The position numbers and the translations under genes are program-made. The notes under the pieces are model-generated. The model was not told the DNA's origin. It worked only from the letters and a program-made list of their open reading frames with translations, and did not search any database. A DNA stretch of 34,954 nucleotides from Chrysochromulina tobinii (taxonomy: Eukaryota > Haptophyta > Prymnesiales > Chrysochromulinaceae): positions 1 to 34,954 of the forward strand of contig JWZX01002851.1 of assembly GCA_001275005.1 (NCBI GenBank), given 5' to 3'. Shown one piece after another: positions 11,901-20,297 of the stretch; the first letter of the stretch is position 1, and each line of letters begins with the position of its first letter.

Positions 11901-12118
11901 ACTTCCGCCTCGAAGTTCGTCGTTGGCATCAGTTGTCCCTTCTTACCGTTAAGCTCAAGCTGGGCAGCTCTCTCCTCCTTCAACCGCAGCTGTTGCTTCG
12001 TTTTAGGACTAAGATTCGGAACCGCACCCCATCGCCACGGACTGGCACTCTCTGTTGACACAGGCCTGTCCTCTGGAGTGCTTCGGAGCTCGACGGTAAG
12101 CGCTGGGCCAGCGTTCAT
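4427..12118 (-). CDS. Four-domain voltage-gated cation channel (Cav/Nav-like alpha subunit)
   Basis: A single open frame of 2563 residues without introns. The ATG at 12118 is preceded by an in-frame TAG at 12131-12133. Four repeats of six membrane segments lie at about 100-440, 655-965, 1700-2030 and 2080-2345. Each has an S4 with Arg/Lys every third residue (for example LRTLRALRPLRLL in domain III). Pore-loop filter residues are D397 (AIDDW), E916 (TGEAW), Q1965 (TLQGW) and E2279 (TSERW). After domain IV comes a degenerate EF-hand-like helix pair (LEFQEMWQRLDPDG) and an IQ-like motif near 2500; another IQ-like motif sits near 1510. The I-II linker holds a threefold GGGLSEDSR repeat, and the II-III linker holds a 22-Asp run. 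It should conduct cations on depolarisation, with calmodulin binding likely. Whether it passes calcium or sodium cannot be told. The length is like animal Cav1/Cav2. Confidence 0.97.
8930..8995 (-). repeat. Asp-coding trinucleotide repeat in channel II-III linker
   Basis: On the plus strand this is a run of GTC codon units interrupted regularly by ATC, with GTC-GTC-ATC as the 9-bp unit, ending in six pure GTC units. On the coding strand every triplet is GAC or GAT, giving 22 consecutive aspartates (about residues 1042-1063). Further acidic residues lie just before the run (FEDDQYFED). Confidence 0.95.
10536..10625 (-). repeat. 30-bp tandem repeat x3 in channel I-II linker
   Basis: Three near-identical 30-bp units start at 10536, 10566 and 10596. 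They encode GGGLSEDSR plus one or two variable residues, about residues 500-530. Each unit contains the inverted repeat CTGTC-CTCA-GACAG. The copies differ at only one or two bases, so the expansion is recent. Confidence 0.9.
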
Positions 12119-12262
12119 CGCGAGACCGATCTACTCACTGCAAGAAGTTTCGCTAACATGTAAGGAGAGTTCCTACACAGTCAAGTCAACTCAAGTCAGC
12201 TTCAATTATTGAAAAACTTAGACTGTGAATGTGAAATCGACCCGTTTTACGTGTATTCATTC
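12119..12262. promoter_or_regulatory. Divergent promoter region (channel / SET protein)
   Basis: 144 bp lie between two divergent ATGs. It includes a short direct repeat TCAAGTCAACTCAAGTCA at about 12181-12198 and an AT-rich patch (CAATTATTGAAAAAC) at about 12203-12217. An in-frame TTG at 12209 would extend the SET frame by 18 codons, but no ATG supports that. Confidence 0.45.
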
Positions 12263-12991
12263 ATGCGGTCCTGGATCTCCGGTCGAACATGGGAAGGCCG
12301 TCTCCCCGTAGGTGCTCGTTTGCGAGAGCCCTTCAGCCGCTGCGCCTCCCTGCGTGCGCATTCCATCCTGCATTCGCCGAGTCACGAGGTGCCCAACGAC
12401 GTCGACCCCGACACGGGACTGTGCGCCGGAGGCCAAGTGCGCATCGCCCACGCGCCAGGCAAGGGCTTGGGCGCCTTTGCGGAAGCACCACTGCCGGCTG
12501 CTGTTGCCCTCGGAAGCTACGCCGGAGAGGTGCTCACCATTGAGTCCATGCACATGCGCTATGGCAATGAGCGGCCCGGCGGCGACTGGCACAGCTGCTG
12601 GCTTGAGGAGCAGTGTCGCTTCCGCTCCGAGCGCTCTCGCCGCGGTGTCAGCACCACTGGAAGGTACATCTTCAAGTACGGCACTCACGCGAGTAGCGGG
12701 CTGTTGTTACTCATTGACGCTGAGGATCCGGACTTTGCCAACTGGACACGCTTCCTCAATCACTCGAGCAATCAGCCGAACCTCAAAGTGGAGAAAAGCC
12801 TGAGCGAGCGCAATGAGCCAGTGATCGGCTTCGTGACCGCGCGCGCCATCGAGATGGGTGAGGAGCTGCTCTTCGATTACGGGCCAAACTACTTTGGGGG
12901 GTCGCTGGATGCGCCAGTCGAGCAGGGAAGGCAGAGGATCGACACAGGCGACATCGTTGATACAACCCGGTCGGGTACAGTGCTGCGCTAA
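12263..12991 (+). CDS. SET-domain protein (putative lysine methyltransferase)
   Basis: 242 residues from the first in-frame ATG. SET motifs appear in order: GKGLGAFAEAPLP (66-78, the N-terminal SET strand with the SAM-binding glycines), GSYAGEVLT, then FLNHSSNQPNLKV (about 164-175, the NHS pseudoknot motif), and FVTARAIEMGEELLFDYG (about 190-207, the catalytic Tyr region). Cysteines of a pre-SET or post-SET zinc site are not evident. The first 50 residues are unremarkable and could belong to a different start. The substrate is unknown: histone or non-histone lysine is possible. It is divergent from the channel gene and convergent with the PDZ-FKBP gene. Confidence 0.82.
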   Translation: MRSWISGRTWEGRLPVGARLREPFSRCASLRAHSILHSPSHEVPNDVDPDTGLCAGGQVRIAHAPGKGLGAFAEAPLPAAVALGSYAGEVLTIESMHMRYGNERPGGDWHSCWLEEQCRFRSERSRRGVSTTGRYIFKYGTHASSGLLLLIDAEDPDFANWTRFLNHSSNQPNLKVEKSLSERNEPVIGFVTARAIEMGEELLFDYGPNYFGGSLDAPVEQGRQRIDTGDIVDTTRSGTVLR

Positions 12992-13311
12992 GTGGCAACA
13001 TCTAGGGGCCGCATGTATAAGTAAGAACGGGTTGTCGTGCTCCGGTACAACCAATTTCGCGCTTGATCACGTTGAACGGTTTTTCTCGGCCCCAGTGTTG
13101 CCCACATCGCACTTATACGATTCAAATGATTTAAATGAAAGGACTCGGCTGAGTTACCGCCCGCCCGACTAAGCTCGCCCCTTCAGCGAACCAGAAGACC
13201 GGCCGCACTGCCCACTGGGCAGCACAGGGTGCTTCTCGTCTGGCACGGCGAGGGCGACGAGTTAGGCGACGAGTGTGCTTGCTCGGCTGTTTCCAACGTC
13301 TCCCGCGCCGG
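12992..13311. other. Convergent 3' region, no gene seen
   Basis: 320 bp lie between the SET stop and the PDZ-FKBP stop. There is an AT-rich patch at about 13118-13138 (ATTCAAATGATTTAAATG). No open frame here carries a recognisable domain; those present are short or antisense to the FKBP gene. Confidence 0.5.
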
Positions 13312-14484
13312 TCATGGTGTCGAGAGCGCATTAATGGCCAGCAGCTCGACGTCGTAGAGCAGACGTGCGTTCGGCGGCACGTTCCGTTTGGGCAGCCCCT
13401 TTGCGCCAAAGCCGAGCACGGGAGGCACGTCAAGAAGCCGGCGCTCACCCACACACATGCCCACGAGGCCAACGTCCCAAGCGGGAGGAAACTGGCCCGC
13501 CGGCTGCTTGCCCAGCACAAACTGCAGCGAGTCGTCGCCGAAGCGGCCAGCAAGCTCCATGCCATCGAAGACGGTGCCGTCGGCCAACCGCCCCGTGTAC
13601 CGTATCTCGACGAGGTCGCCACTTTGTGCGTTCCGCGTGCAGCGACTTTGCACCTCGAGCCGCCGTATGGAGAGCACCTGCTCGGGTTCGCCCAATGGGC
13701 CGCCGCCTGGCGCGACCCTGGTTGCGATGGGAGCCATGGCTTCTTCACGGTCTTTCGGCAGGTCGTTTAGCCGCTCGTTGAAGGCAAGCGCGTCCTTCAA
13801 GGTCACTTGCACCGGCCGCCCTTCGGCCTTGGCGCGCACGAGGCGTGCACTCACCTCCTTGGCGCTTTCGCGCTCGACATTGACGCCGTCGACTGCTACG
13901 ACGATGTCGTCGATCTGTACCTTGCCAGTGCTCGCCGCCTGGCCGCCTGCGACCACGTTGGCGACCAGCACGCGACTCGAGCCCTCGCGCGTGCCGTACT
14001 CGAAGCCGACGCGAAGGTCCTTAAGCTCGAGACCGAGCGGCCGGCTGCTATCGAACTCGAGGCTGTACTCGTCAGACAATGAGAGCGTGCCCACACTCGG
14101 AGCGGCGCCCTGCGATGAGACGAGTGGCGCCGGCCGTGCTCGGTTCTCTGTGCTGTAGATCGACTCGACCGCCGCCTGCTGCTTCCGCCGACGCTCCCCT
14201 GCGCTCAGCGGCGGTGCCTCATCTGCAAAGCGAAGGCCACGGTTTGGATCCTGCTCGCGCACGGCGGCGTATGGATCGGTGAGCTGCTGCTGCTGCTGCG
14301 CGGCCACAAAGGCCTCAAAGCTCGGAGCAGACGCCGTAAGGCCGTCGGCGCGTGCGAGCTGACACGCAGGGAGGCTCCCGAAGGCGGTAGCCAGCGATAA
14401 GAGGCGGCGGCGCGTAATTTCGGGCGGCGCTTTCAGGGCGGCGGCGGCAGCGGCGACGAGCAGCAAAGAGCTTCGAGCCAGCAT
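13312..14484 (-). CDS. PDZ-FKBP peptidyl-prolyl isomerase with plastid/thylakoid-type leader
   Basis: 390 residues from an ATG. The leader is composite: a hydrophobic signal-like start (MLARSSLLLVAAAAAALKAP), then TRRRLLSLATAFGSLPACQLARA (24-46), which looks like a twin-arginine thylakoid-lumen signal. A linker with a five-Gln run is followed by a PDZ domain (about 145-230, core GLELKDLRVGFEY.., IDDIVVAVDGVNV) and a C-terminal FKBP domain (about 285-385: YTGRLADGTVFD, PPAWDVGLVGM, VGERRLLDVPP). FKBP domains catalyse cis-trans isomerisation of Xaa-Pro bonds. The central Trp (about 336) is present, while the usual aromatic AYG segment reads LGFG. Lumen localisation is inferred from the leader. 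PDZ plus FKBP in one lumenal protein suggests a chaperone that docks on C-terminal tails. Confidence 0.9.
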   Translation of the reverse strand: MLARSSLLLVAAAAAALKAPPEITRRRLLSLATAFGSLPACQLARADGLTASAPSFEAFVAAQQQQQLTDPYAAVREQDPNRGLRFADEAPPLSAGERRRKQQAAVESIYSTENRARPAPLVSSQGAAPSVGTLSLSDEYSLEFDSSRPLGLELKDLRVGFEYGTREGSSRVLVANVVAGGQAASTGKVQIDDIVVAVDGVNVERESAKEVSARLVRAKAEGRPVQVTLKDALAFNERLNDLPKDREEAMAPIATRVAPGGGPLGEPEQVLSIRRLEVQSRCTRNAQSGDLVEIRYTGRLADGTVFDGMELAGRFGDDSLQFVLGKQPAGQFPPAWDVGLVGMCVGERRLLDVPPVLGFGAKGLPKRNVPPNARLLYDVELLAINALSTP

Positions 14485-14699
14485 TCGTCGATCGCGTGCG
14501 GTGTGAAGAGCCGAACGTGAAGCCGGGTCAAGAAAGGGTGATCCCCGTCTTCGAGTGTGATTCGGGGACGAGCACGGAGCGTGTGTTCCAGCACTTTGGC
14601 ATGCTCTTCTGTGGGACAGGCTAACGACAATTTGACATCATCGCCTGGCTAATTACGAATCGACGGAAACCCCTGCCGCTCTAGAGCCACCTCCGAGTT

Positions 14700-15521
14700 C
14701 TAGGCACGCGGATCGAGTTCTTGTTTGAGCTGTTCGATCCTGATCCGTTCCTCGATCTTCTGCACCGCGGCCGTGTCGCCCCTCGCTCGCGCCAAATCTA
14801 GCACCTTGAGGAGCATTCCCGGAGGCGCAGCGTTTGCGTTGAGCCGCTTGGCGATCGGTTGTGGGTCCGGCGCTCGCTCATCGACGGACCGCCCGAAGAA
14901 TGACCTAATGTCCATAGCAGACTCACTCAGCCCCTGGGGCGGCAATCCTGTCGAGTCGGCTGGCAAACCAGCCATCCTCTTCGCAATCGCGGTGCGCTGT
15001 TCAATCGCATCCAGTGCAGTGAAGCTGTTTGGGTAGCGCGCATCGGTCAAGGTGCGAGAAATGGCGTGCTCTTCGAGTAGCGCTGCCTCGGCCAATATGG
15101 GCACACGGTACCGCATCGACAGTGCCACCGCCTCGAACATGCTGGGGCAGGGCACACCCTCACTCTCTGCATCTTGCAAGCAAAGAATGGCCGCGTCGAG
15201 AGTGCTCACAATCACATGGCGCAGCCTAGAATTCGAGCCGACGCGCTGTTCCAGCAGCTCGGGTGGAAAGGCCGGCCCACCCAGGTCGATGCCCTGCAGC
15301 AGCTGCAACAGCGTGAGCGCCTCCTGAGTGCCAGAAAATACCCGATCCTCGGCAACAACCAGCGGTAGAAGCCGCTCGCGAGGTCGATCGATGAGCAACG
15401 CGACGAAGCCATTCTTAGAGACGCTCAGCGCGTGAATGCTGCAAGGCACGATTACAGCTGATGCTGAATGGAGCAGCACGATGCCGACGAAGAGATGCAA
15501 TGGAGAGCACGCGACGCCCAT
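14700..15521 (-). CDS. BFN (DUF151) domain protein with UVR-like tail, signal peptide
   Basis: 273 residues from an ATG, preceded at once by AT-rich TTTAAAATAA. It starts with a signal-peptide-like segment (FVGIVLLHSASAVIV, 11-25). Residues 32-155 follow the bifunctional-nuclease/DUF151 layout: NGFVALL, RLLPLVV, TQEALTLLQLLQG, LRHVIVSTLDAAI, then PSMFEAVALSMRYRVPIL, in place of the family's RPSDAIALALR..APIYV. Residues 236-270 (LLKVLDLARARGDTAAVQKIEERI) resemble a UVR coiled motif. BFN plus UVR is the arrangement of the plant BBD proteins. The conserved Asp of the PSDA motif is missing, so nuclease activity is doubtful. Plastid targeting is inference. The assignment rests on pattern memory and is moderate. 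Confidence 0.6.
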   Translation of the reverse strand: MGVACSPLHLFVGIVLLHSASAVIVPCSIHALSVSKNGFVALLIDRPRERLLPLVVAEDRVFSGTQEALTLLQLLQGIDLGGPAFPPELLEQRVGSNSRLRHVIVSTLDAAILCLQDAESEGVPCPSMFEAVALSMRYRVPILAEAALLEEHAISRTLTDARYPNSFTALDAIEQRTAIAKRMAGLPADSTGLPPQGLSESAMDIRSFFGRSVDERAPDPQPIAKRLNANAAPPGMLLKVLDLARARGDTAAVQKIEERIRIEQLKQELDPRA

Positions 15522-15636
15522 TTATTTTAAAGGTCAACAAGTCCGCTGTGAAGAGTGGATTCTCGTAGACTTTCTCAAGCCCCTCCATGAACGATTGCGG
15601 AAAGTCATGATTATTTTTCGACGAAACGAGAAACTA
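15522..15636. promoter_or_regulatory. Divergent promoter region (BFN protein / kinase)
   Basis: 115 bp lie between the BFN ATG and the ATG chosen for the kinase. The TTTATTTTAAAG stretch at 15521-15532 is the only AT-rich element. The kinase frame is open back to 15436 with further ATGs at 15481 and 15607, so the exact boundary is uncertain. Confidence 0.4.
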
Positions 15637-16743
15637 ATGAGCGGCGCGGATCGTGGCAGACCCTCCACGACCCGTCACGAGGCGGACCTATCAGAATCGC
15701 GGGCATCGACGTCGGCAGTTACGTCCGCACCCTCGTGCACCTTCGATCCGTGCGAGCTCTCGCCCATGACTGAGTGGCGTGAGCTCTCTGATGGCGGCTA
15801 CTCGGAGGTGTACAAGGCCAAGCTGCTTGGCGTGACAGTGGCAGTCAAGGCGGCGACGGGCCGCAAGAAGACAAGCGGTGAGTCGCTCCTGCGCGAGATC
15901 CGCTATCTCCAGCTGTGCGGCGCGCACCCGAACATCGTACAGCCGTACGGCGCTTTTGTCGAGGAAGGCCGCATCCACCTCGTCCTCGAGTACGCGCGGC
16001 ACTGTCTGCGCACGGACCGCGTGGCGCGCTCGTGCGACCCGATCGTGGTGATGGCGGGCGTAGCGCGCGCGCTCGTGCGCATTCACTCGCTCGGCATCGT
16101 CCACCGGGACATCAAGTCGCGCAACGTCATGGTGGCCGTGGACAACCGCGCTTTGCTCATCGACTTCGGGCTCGCGTGCGACGTGGAGCGCGACGGCGAG
16201 GAGTGGCTGAGTCGCACGGTGGGCACCAAAAAGTACCGTCCCCCCGAAATGCGCGACGGCCGGCGCGCGCACTGCTCCTTGGACGTCTACTGCTTCGGGT
16301 TGGTACTTGAGAAGCTCGTACGCCAGCGGCGTGACCGCACCTCCTCAGATGACTCGCACGCGCGCTCGCACCGCGACCTACCTAGGAAAGACGCGGATTC
16401 AGGGCGGCACGAGCGGCACGACTGTCGGCTGTTGACCGACCTCGCCAGGCAGTGCACTAGCGAACGCCCACACGAGCGTCCGACGGCCTGGACGCTGCTG
16501 CAGAGGCTGCAGAGGCACTGTGGGGAGAGTGTAAGCCGTTGCGACTCGGCGCGTGAACGCGTGCCGCTTCACGATGCGCTGCACGCGTGCCGCGAGCGCG
16601 AGCGCTCCGCGAGCGCTATCGCCAAGCAGAGCGGCAGCGCCGAAGACGAGCAGCGCGAGCGCAAGCGCCGACGCCTTGACGATGGTCGGATCAGTGGGAT
16701 GCGAGTGGCTGATGGAGGCAGCGAGATCGACAAGGAAGAGTAA
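15637..16743 (+). CDS. Protein kinase (TKL-like), small
   Basis: 368 residues if translation starts at 15637. The frame extends upstream to ATGs at 15607, 15481 and 15436, but the last two lie inside the divergent BFN gene. Kinase subdomains are in order: glycine loop LSDGGYSEVY (about 50-59, first Gly replaced by Ser), VAVK with the ATP-binding Lys near 71, LLREIRYL (alpha-C Glu), HRDIKSRNVM with H156-D158, DFG at 176-178, KKYRPPEM as the APE region, DVYCFGLVLEKL, and a shortened C-lobe ending ERPTAWTLLQRL. All catalytic residues are present, so it should be active. The acidic/basic tail contains ERKRRRLDD, a possible nuclear signal. The substrate is unknown. Confidence 0.88.
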   Translation: MSGADRGRPSTTRHEADLSESRASTSAVTSAPSCTFDPCELSPMTEWRELSDGGYSEVYKAKLLGVTVAVKAATGRKKTSGESLLREIRYLQLCGAHPNIVQPYGAFVEEGRIHLVLEYARHCLRTDRVARSCDPIVVMAGVARALVRIHSLGIVHRDIKSRNVMVAVDNRALLIDFGLACDVERDGEEWLSRTVGTKKYRPPEMRDGRRAHCSLDVYCFGLVLEKLVRQRRDRTSSDDSHARSHRDLPRKDADSGRHERHDCRLLTDLARQCTSERPHERPTAWTLLQRLQRHCGESVSRCDSARERVPLHDALHACRERERSASAIAKQSGSAEDEQRERKRRRLDDGRISGMRVADGGSEIDKEE

Positions 16744-17283
16744 CTAGTGCTGCTGAGAGGAGGCGGCTCACGACGACGCATCTTGGTCGAGCGGGGCCTC
16801 AGGGAAGAAGTGCCATTTCACGGCCCGCGTGCCGCCTGCGGGAACAAAAGAAACGGAATGCGTGCATGTCCAATGGTTCGTTGCGTACACGTCGGTGACG
16901 ATGGCCGCCGCTACCGCGACGACGGTCTCGACATCGTGCATGGCACGTCTGTGTGTGGCATGATTGTCGGGAGATCACCATCTTTAGGGTAACCGTACCT
17001 GATTAGTGAAAGTTCCCTCCCGCTAATGGGATGTCAAAGTCTCGCGTGCATCTTGCAGTGCATGCTCGCGTGGCGCCCGCCGGCCCGCGCCGGCCCCGGC
17101 CGCGCCCGCGCCCGCACATCGTCCGTTTCTAACGTCGTTCGGTTGCGATGAAATTCGTGTTCATTGACGTTAGTAACTTTTAGAGCCGATCCGACGTCGC
17201 GATACTAGACTGGGACGCATTTCCGCGCAGCCGATGACAGCCGGCATGCCGGATGCAGGGTGAGGATGTGGGATAGAATTGGG
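16744..17283. other. Intergenic region, convergent, with a GC-only block
   Basis: 540 bp lie between the kinase stop and the stop of the next minus-strand gene. A strongly GC block of short CCGGCC/CGCGCC units lies at about 17068-17115. Open frames here are short and unsupported. No tRNA-like fold was found by eye. Confidence 0.45.
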
Positions 17284-18075
17284 CTACTCGGGGATGAAGG
17301 CGGCCGCAACGTCTGACCCTAGGAAGCGGTCGACGAGTGCCAGCGTGCCCCGCGGCTGCCCGCCCGCTGCCACGCGGTGCCTCCCGAGCACTGTCTCAGG
17401 CTCGAGGGGCCACTGGGTGATGTCGTCGTCCCACGCCCTCCTGCAATGGTCGGGCGGCGGTGCGGGCGGCATGTCCGACTTGATCGGTACTTCGGAGGCC
17501 CATCCGCCGTCGGTCGCCTTCCACATCGCAGCTATCGGCTCGCGCAGCTCCGTGTGCGCCTCGCACTGCTTGACGACCTGCGGCGAGAAGCCCCCTAGAG
17601 GTACTGCGACCCCTGTCGGCGCCTTGGCGGGGGTGCCATCCCGTTGTCGGCTGACCTTCCACTCAGTCGGTGGCAGCCATGGCCGCGCGACCGAGCCGCG
17701 TCGGTACGTCGGCTGAGCCTCCGCTCGAAGGGTGTGCCGCGTCAGCGGCAGCGACCGCTCGTCGCAAGGGCCGCATGTTTTGGGTGCCGGCGGAGGGCGG
17801 TTGAGGCTGCCGCCGCCGATTGCGCGAGAGCGAGGCCAAGCGGCTGGTGGCGGACTGGCAGTGTCACGTGGCATGGTCGGCCTGGCTGCGGCGCGAAGGT
17901 GAGCCGGCGGATCTTCGAGAATGCGAGGCCCGCGGCGGGTGGGCGCAACACCTCCATTGCGCAGCCACGGTCGGTCTGGTTCTTTCTCGGGTGGCGGGCC
18001 GAAATTAAATGGTCGTGTTCCGGGCCATCGGTCAAGGGCCTCACGCGTGGAAGGGAAGAAGACGGAGGCCGCCAT
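17284..18075 (-). CDS. Unrecognised Pro/Trp-rich soluble protein
   Basis: 263 residues from the ATG at 18075 (MAASVFFPSTREALDRWPGT); an upstream extension only reaches a TTG. It has no signal peptide or membrane segment. It is rich in Pro, Trp and Arg with short motifs such as FNFGPPPE, DRPWLRNGG, ARPWLPPTEW and DITQWPLEPETVLG. This style of extended Pro/Trp segments without a globular core resembles axonemal or microtubule-associated proteins, but I recognise no family and the link is inference. It is head-to-head with the 18265 gene, which has a similar composition. The frame is long, uninterrupted and begins with a good ATG context, which supports it as real. Confidence 0.65.
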   Translation of the reverse strand: MAASVFFPSTREALDRWPGTRPFNFGPPPEKEPDRPWLRNGGVAPTRRGPRILEDPPAHLRAAARPTMPRDTASPPPAAWPRSRAIGGGSLNRPPPAPKTCGPCDERSLPLTRHTLRAEAQPTYRRGSVARPWLPPTEWKVSRQRDGTPAKAPTGVAVPLGGFSPQVVKQCEAHTELREPIAAMWKATDGGWASEVPIKSDMPPAPPPDHCRRAWDDDITQWPLEPETVLGRHRVAAGGQPRGTLALVDRFLGSDVAAAFIPE

Positions 18076-18264
18076 ATTGTCCGGGTAGCGCAGAAAGCTG
18101 GTTCCGACTCGTCTCCGCCATTTTCCAAGTCGCGGCGGCAAAGCGGCTATGAAGAGACAATTTCTGTCTCTTATCACGATCCTTGTGAAAGACGAGAGAG
18201 TATTCGCAGTTGACAACGAATTCGAGAAAACTCGTAAAGCGGTGGTTACCCGCGTTGAACTGTT
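18076..18264. promoter_or_regulatory. Divergent promoter region (two unrecognised soluble proteins)
   Basis: 189 bp lie between two divergent ATGs. It is locally AT-richer than the flanks around 18155-18240 (TGAAGAGACAATTTCTGTCTC; GAATTCGAGAAAACTCG). The shared region suggests the two genes may be co-expressed, which would fit related roles. Confidence 0.4.
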
Positions 18265-19696
18265 ATGCTCGCAATGGGAGCCGACGCCATTGGCGCGCAG
18301 CCCAAGGGTTTGACGCTGTCGGTGCGAGCGCCCGCCGCCAAGCGCGGCTCATGCGTTCCACGCCACTCACCGCGAGTCTCCCACCGCCGCTCGTGTGCAG
18401 GAGGCGTTCACGCGCACATTTGATGTCTTCCCGTACGAGCAGCCAACATTTGCGGGCTCCTCGCAGACGCAGACGATGGGCGCCTCTTTTCCGAAGCGCT
18501 CGGGGGCGACGACGGGCAGCACCTACGGCTTCGGTTCCGCGACGCTCCGCTTCCAGAACGAGATGTACGGCTCGCACCTCTCTTACGGCAAGGCCAACAA
18601 GGCCGTCATTGAGCTCAGCGACTCGATCGAAGCTCGCGTCGTGCCCGGCACCGTCAACACGCTCGCGGCGGTGGCGCCGTCGCGCGATCTGCCCGATTAC
18701 GCGTCCAATTTCAAGTGCGAGCCCGGCCACACCTTTGCCAAAACTGTCTCGCGCGATGCGCCGCCTGGCGAGGACGGCAAGCCTCGCTTCTGGGTGCAGC
18801 CAAAGGATACGGGCGGCCTCTTCCCGGACGGCAACGGTGTGCCTGCGCCCTTCATCATGGAGGCGCCGCGCGGCGCGGGCCCACCTACGCAGCGGCACCA
18901 TGCGCCCACGCAGCTCCTCACGCCCGCGGAGCGGCGCGAGGCACTCGTGTTCGACAAGTGCCATGAGCGCGCACGCGCCACGCTGCGCAAGGCGCAGCAG
19001 GATGCGTGCAACCTGACGTATACGATGCAGAAGCGGTATCCGCACGGCGTGATGGGGCTCGAGGGCCCCGGCTGCCCCGACTCCATCATCTACAAAGCCG
19101 AGCGCGAGAGGCGAGAGGTCAAGGCCATCAAGGACTTCAACAACGCCGTCACGCGCTTCGAAAACCTTGCCGAGCGGCGCGACACACAGCTCGATTACCA
19201 GCTGCTTACACACGACTCCCACTCGACGGCCGTGGACAAGATGTTTACACATAAGGCTTCCTCGGCGCTGGGCATCCGCGGCGAACCCACCATCAGCGAC
19301 CCGTCCTCTTCGTACAACTTGCGGCCGAGTGAGAATGGGATCCGGGATTTGCCCTTCCGATCGAACCAGGAGCAGCGGCTGCGAGAGATGAACCCGGCGC
19401 GCACGGAGCGGCTGCACAACATCGGCACGCGGGGCAAGCCGTACGACATCATCAGCGGCGTCGCGCTCCCAGTGCGCCCCACCGCCGCAGACTCGACGAT
19501 GTTCGAGCACGACCGACGCGCGCACCCATCCAACCTGGCCGTGCCGCACGAGGGCGTGTTTGGCGGCTTCTCGACGACGGCACGCACCCGCGGCTTCACC
19601 GCGCCCACACTCAGCGGCCCCATCCCCGACGCCCACCAGAGTACGTGGCAGCCGCCCTCGCCCACGAGGGCGGGATCGAAGGTCTACATGAGCTGA
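18265..19696 (+). CDS. Unrecognised soluble protein, possibly axonemal, two exons
   Basis: Exon 1 is 18265-18321, with an alternative ATG at 18274. A 79-nt intron (GTGCGA..GTGCAG) is followed by exon 2, 18401-19696, phase 0, giving 450 residues. Without the splice exon 2 has only a GTG start, so the added exon (MLAMGADAIGAQPKGLTLS) is the better model. It has no signal peptide or membrane span. It is rich in short aromatic/Gly/Pro motifs (TGSTYGFGSATLRFQ, YGSHLSYGKANK, FPDGNGVPAPF, GVFGGFSTTARTRG), with one predicted coiled stretch around ERERREVKAIKDFNNAVTRF. The pattern recalls flagellar microtubule-inner-type proteins, but no family is recognised. It is head-to-head with the 17284-18075 gene. 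Confidence 0.75.
18322..18400 (+). other. Intron of the 18265 gene
   Basis: It begins GTGCGA, ends with a pyrimidine-rich tract and GTGCAG, is 79 nt long and lies in phase 0. It is supported because exon 2 otherwise lacks any ATG before residue 28 or so, and because an in-frame ATG exon lies immediately upstream. Confidence 0.65.
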
Positions 19697-20275
19697 TCCC
19701 GAAAGCGCGTCTGCCGCGGCCCTCTGACCGCGACTTTCTCAGTCGCCGCGCATGCAAGTGCTCACCACAGCGCCTCGAAGTTCTCAATTCGCCGTGCGTC
19801 CTGGGTCGCGCTCGCCGCTCGCATGCCGTGCTCGGCGATAGGAGTGCGCTCGAGTGCGCGCAACTCGCACCTAGGGTGTTGTGGTCCCCCCCCGCGGGAG
19901 AGAAGTTGTGGAGTTCGTCTCACGCGCACGCGCCATTTCCGTATACGGGTACATGCTACAGGTTTGGTGCACGCTGATCGCTTTCTGCATTCTTGCTTTT
20001 TCTGTGGCGGGGCGAACTCCTGGACTCGAGCCGCAGCCGGCGCTCGCCCGCACCGGCCACCGCCACCGGCGCGGCCCCAGCCCGCTGCCCGCGGGCCACG
20101 ACCGCGGTCCGCGCACGGTCCACGGATATCGGATTCGCACGAGCGAGCGCACAGGCTTAAAACACAATTTACAGGGGCTAAGCACACATACGACACTAGC
20201 AGCACGACAGGCGCGCCGACGAGGATCGCGACGTGCGCATTCCGAACGATGTCGATGCGTGTTGATGATTTAAGA

Positions 20276-20297
20276 TGATCACTTGATCAGTTGATCA
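20276..20297. repeat. TGATCA x3 at 8-bp spacing
   Basis: The palindrome TGATCA occurs at 20276-20281, 20284-20289 and 20292-20297. A related TTGATCCT follows at about 20313. A protein-binding site cluster is possible, but nothing else supports a function. Confidence 0.6.

Noticed and set aside
13131-14158. Plus-strand and alternative-frame products over the PDZ-FKBP gene
   Set aside because: They are shadows of a gene with two recognisable domains and an ATG start.
18076-18216. Upstream extension of the 17284 gene from a TTG
   Set aside because: A TTG start is unlikely in a nuclear gene, and the region is the shared divergent promoter; the ATG at 18075 is preferred.
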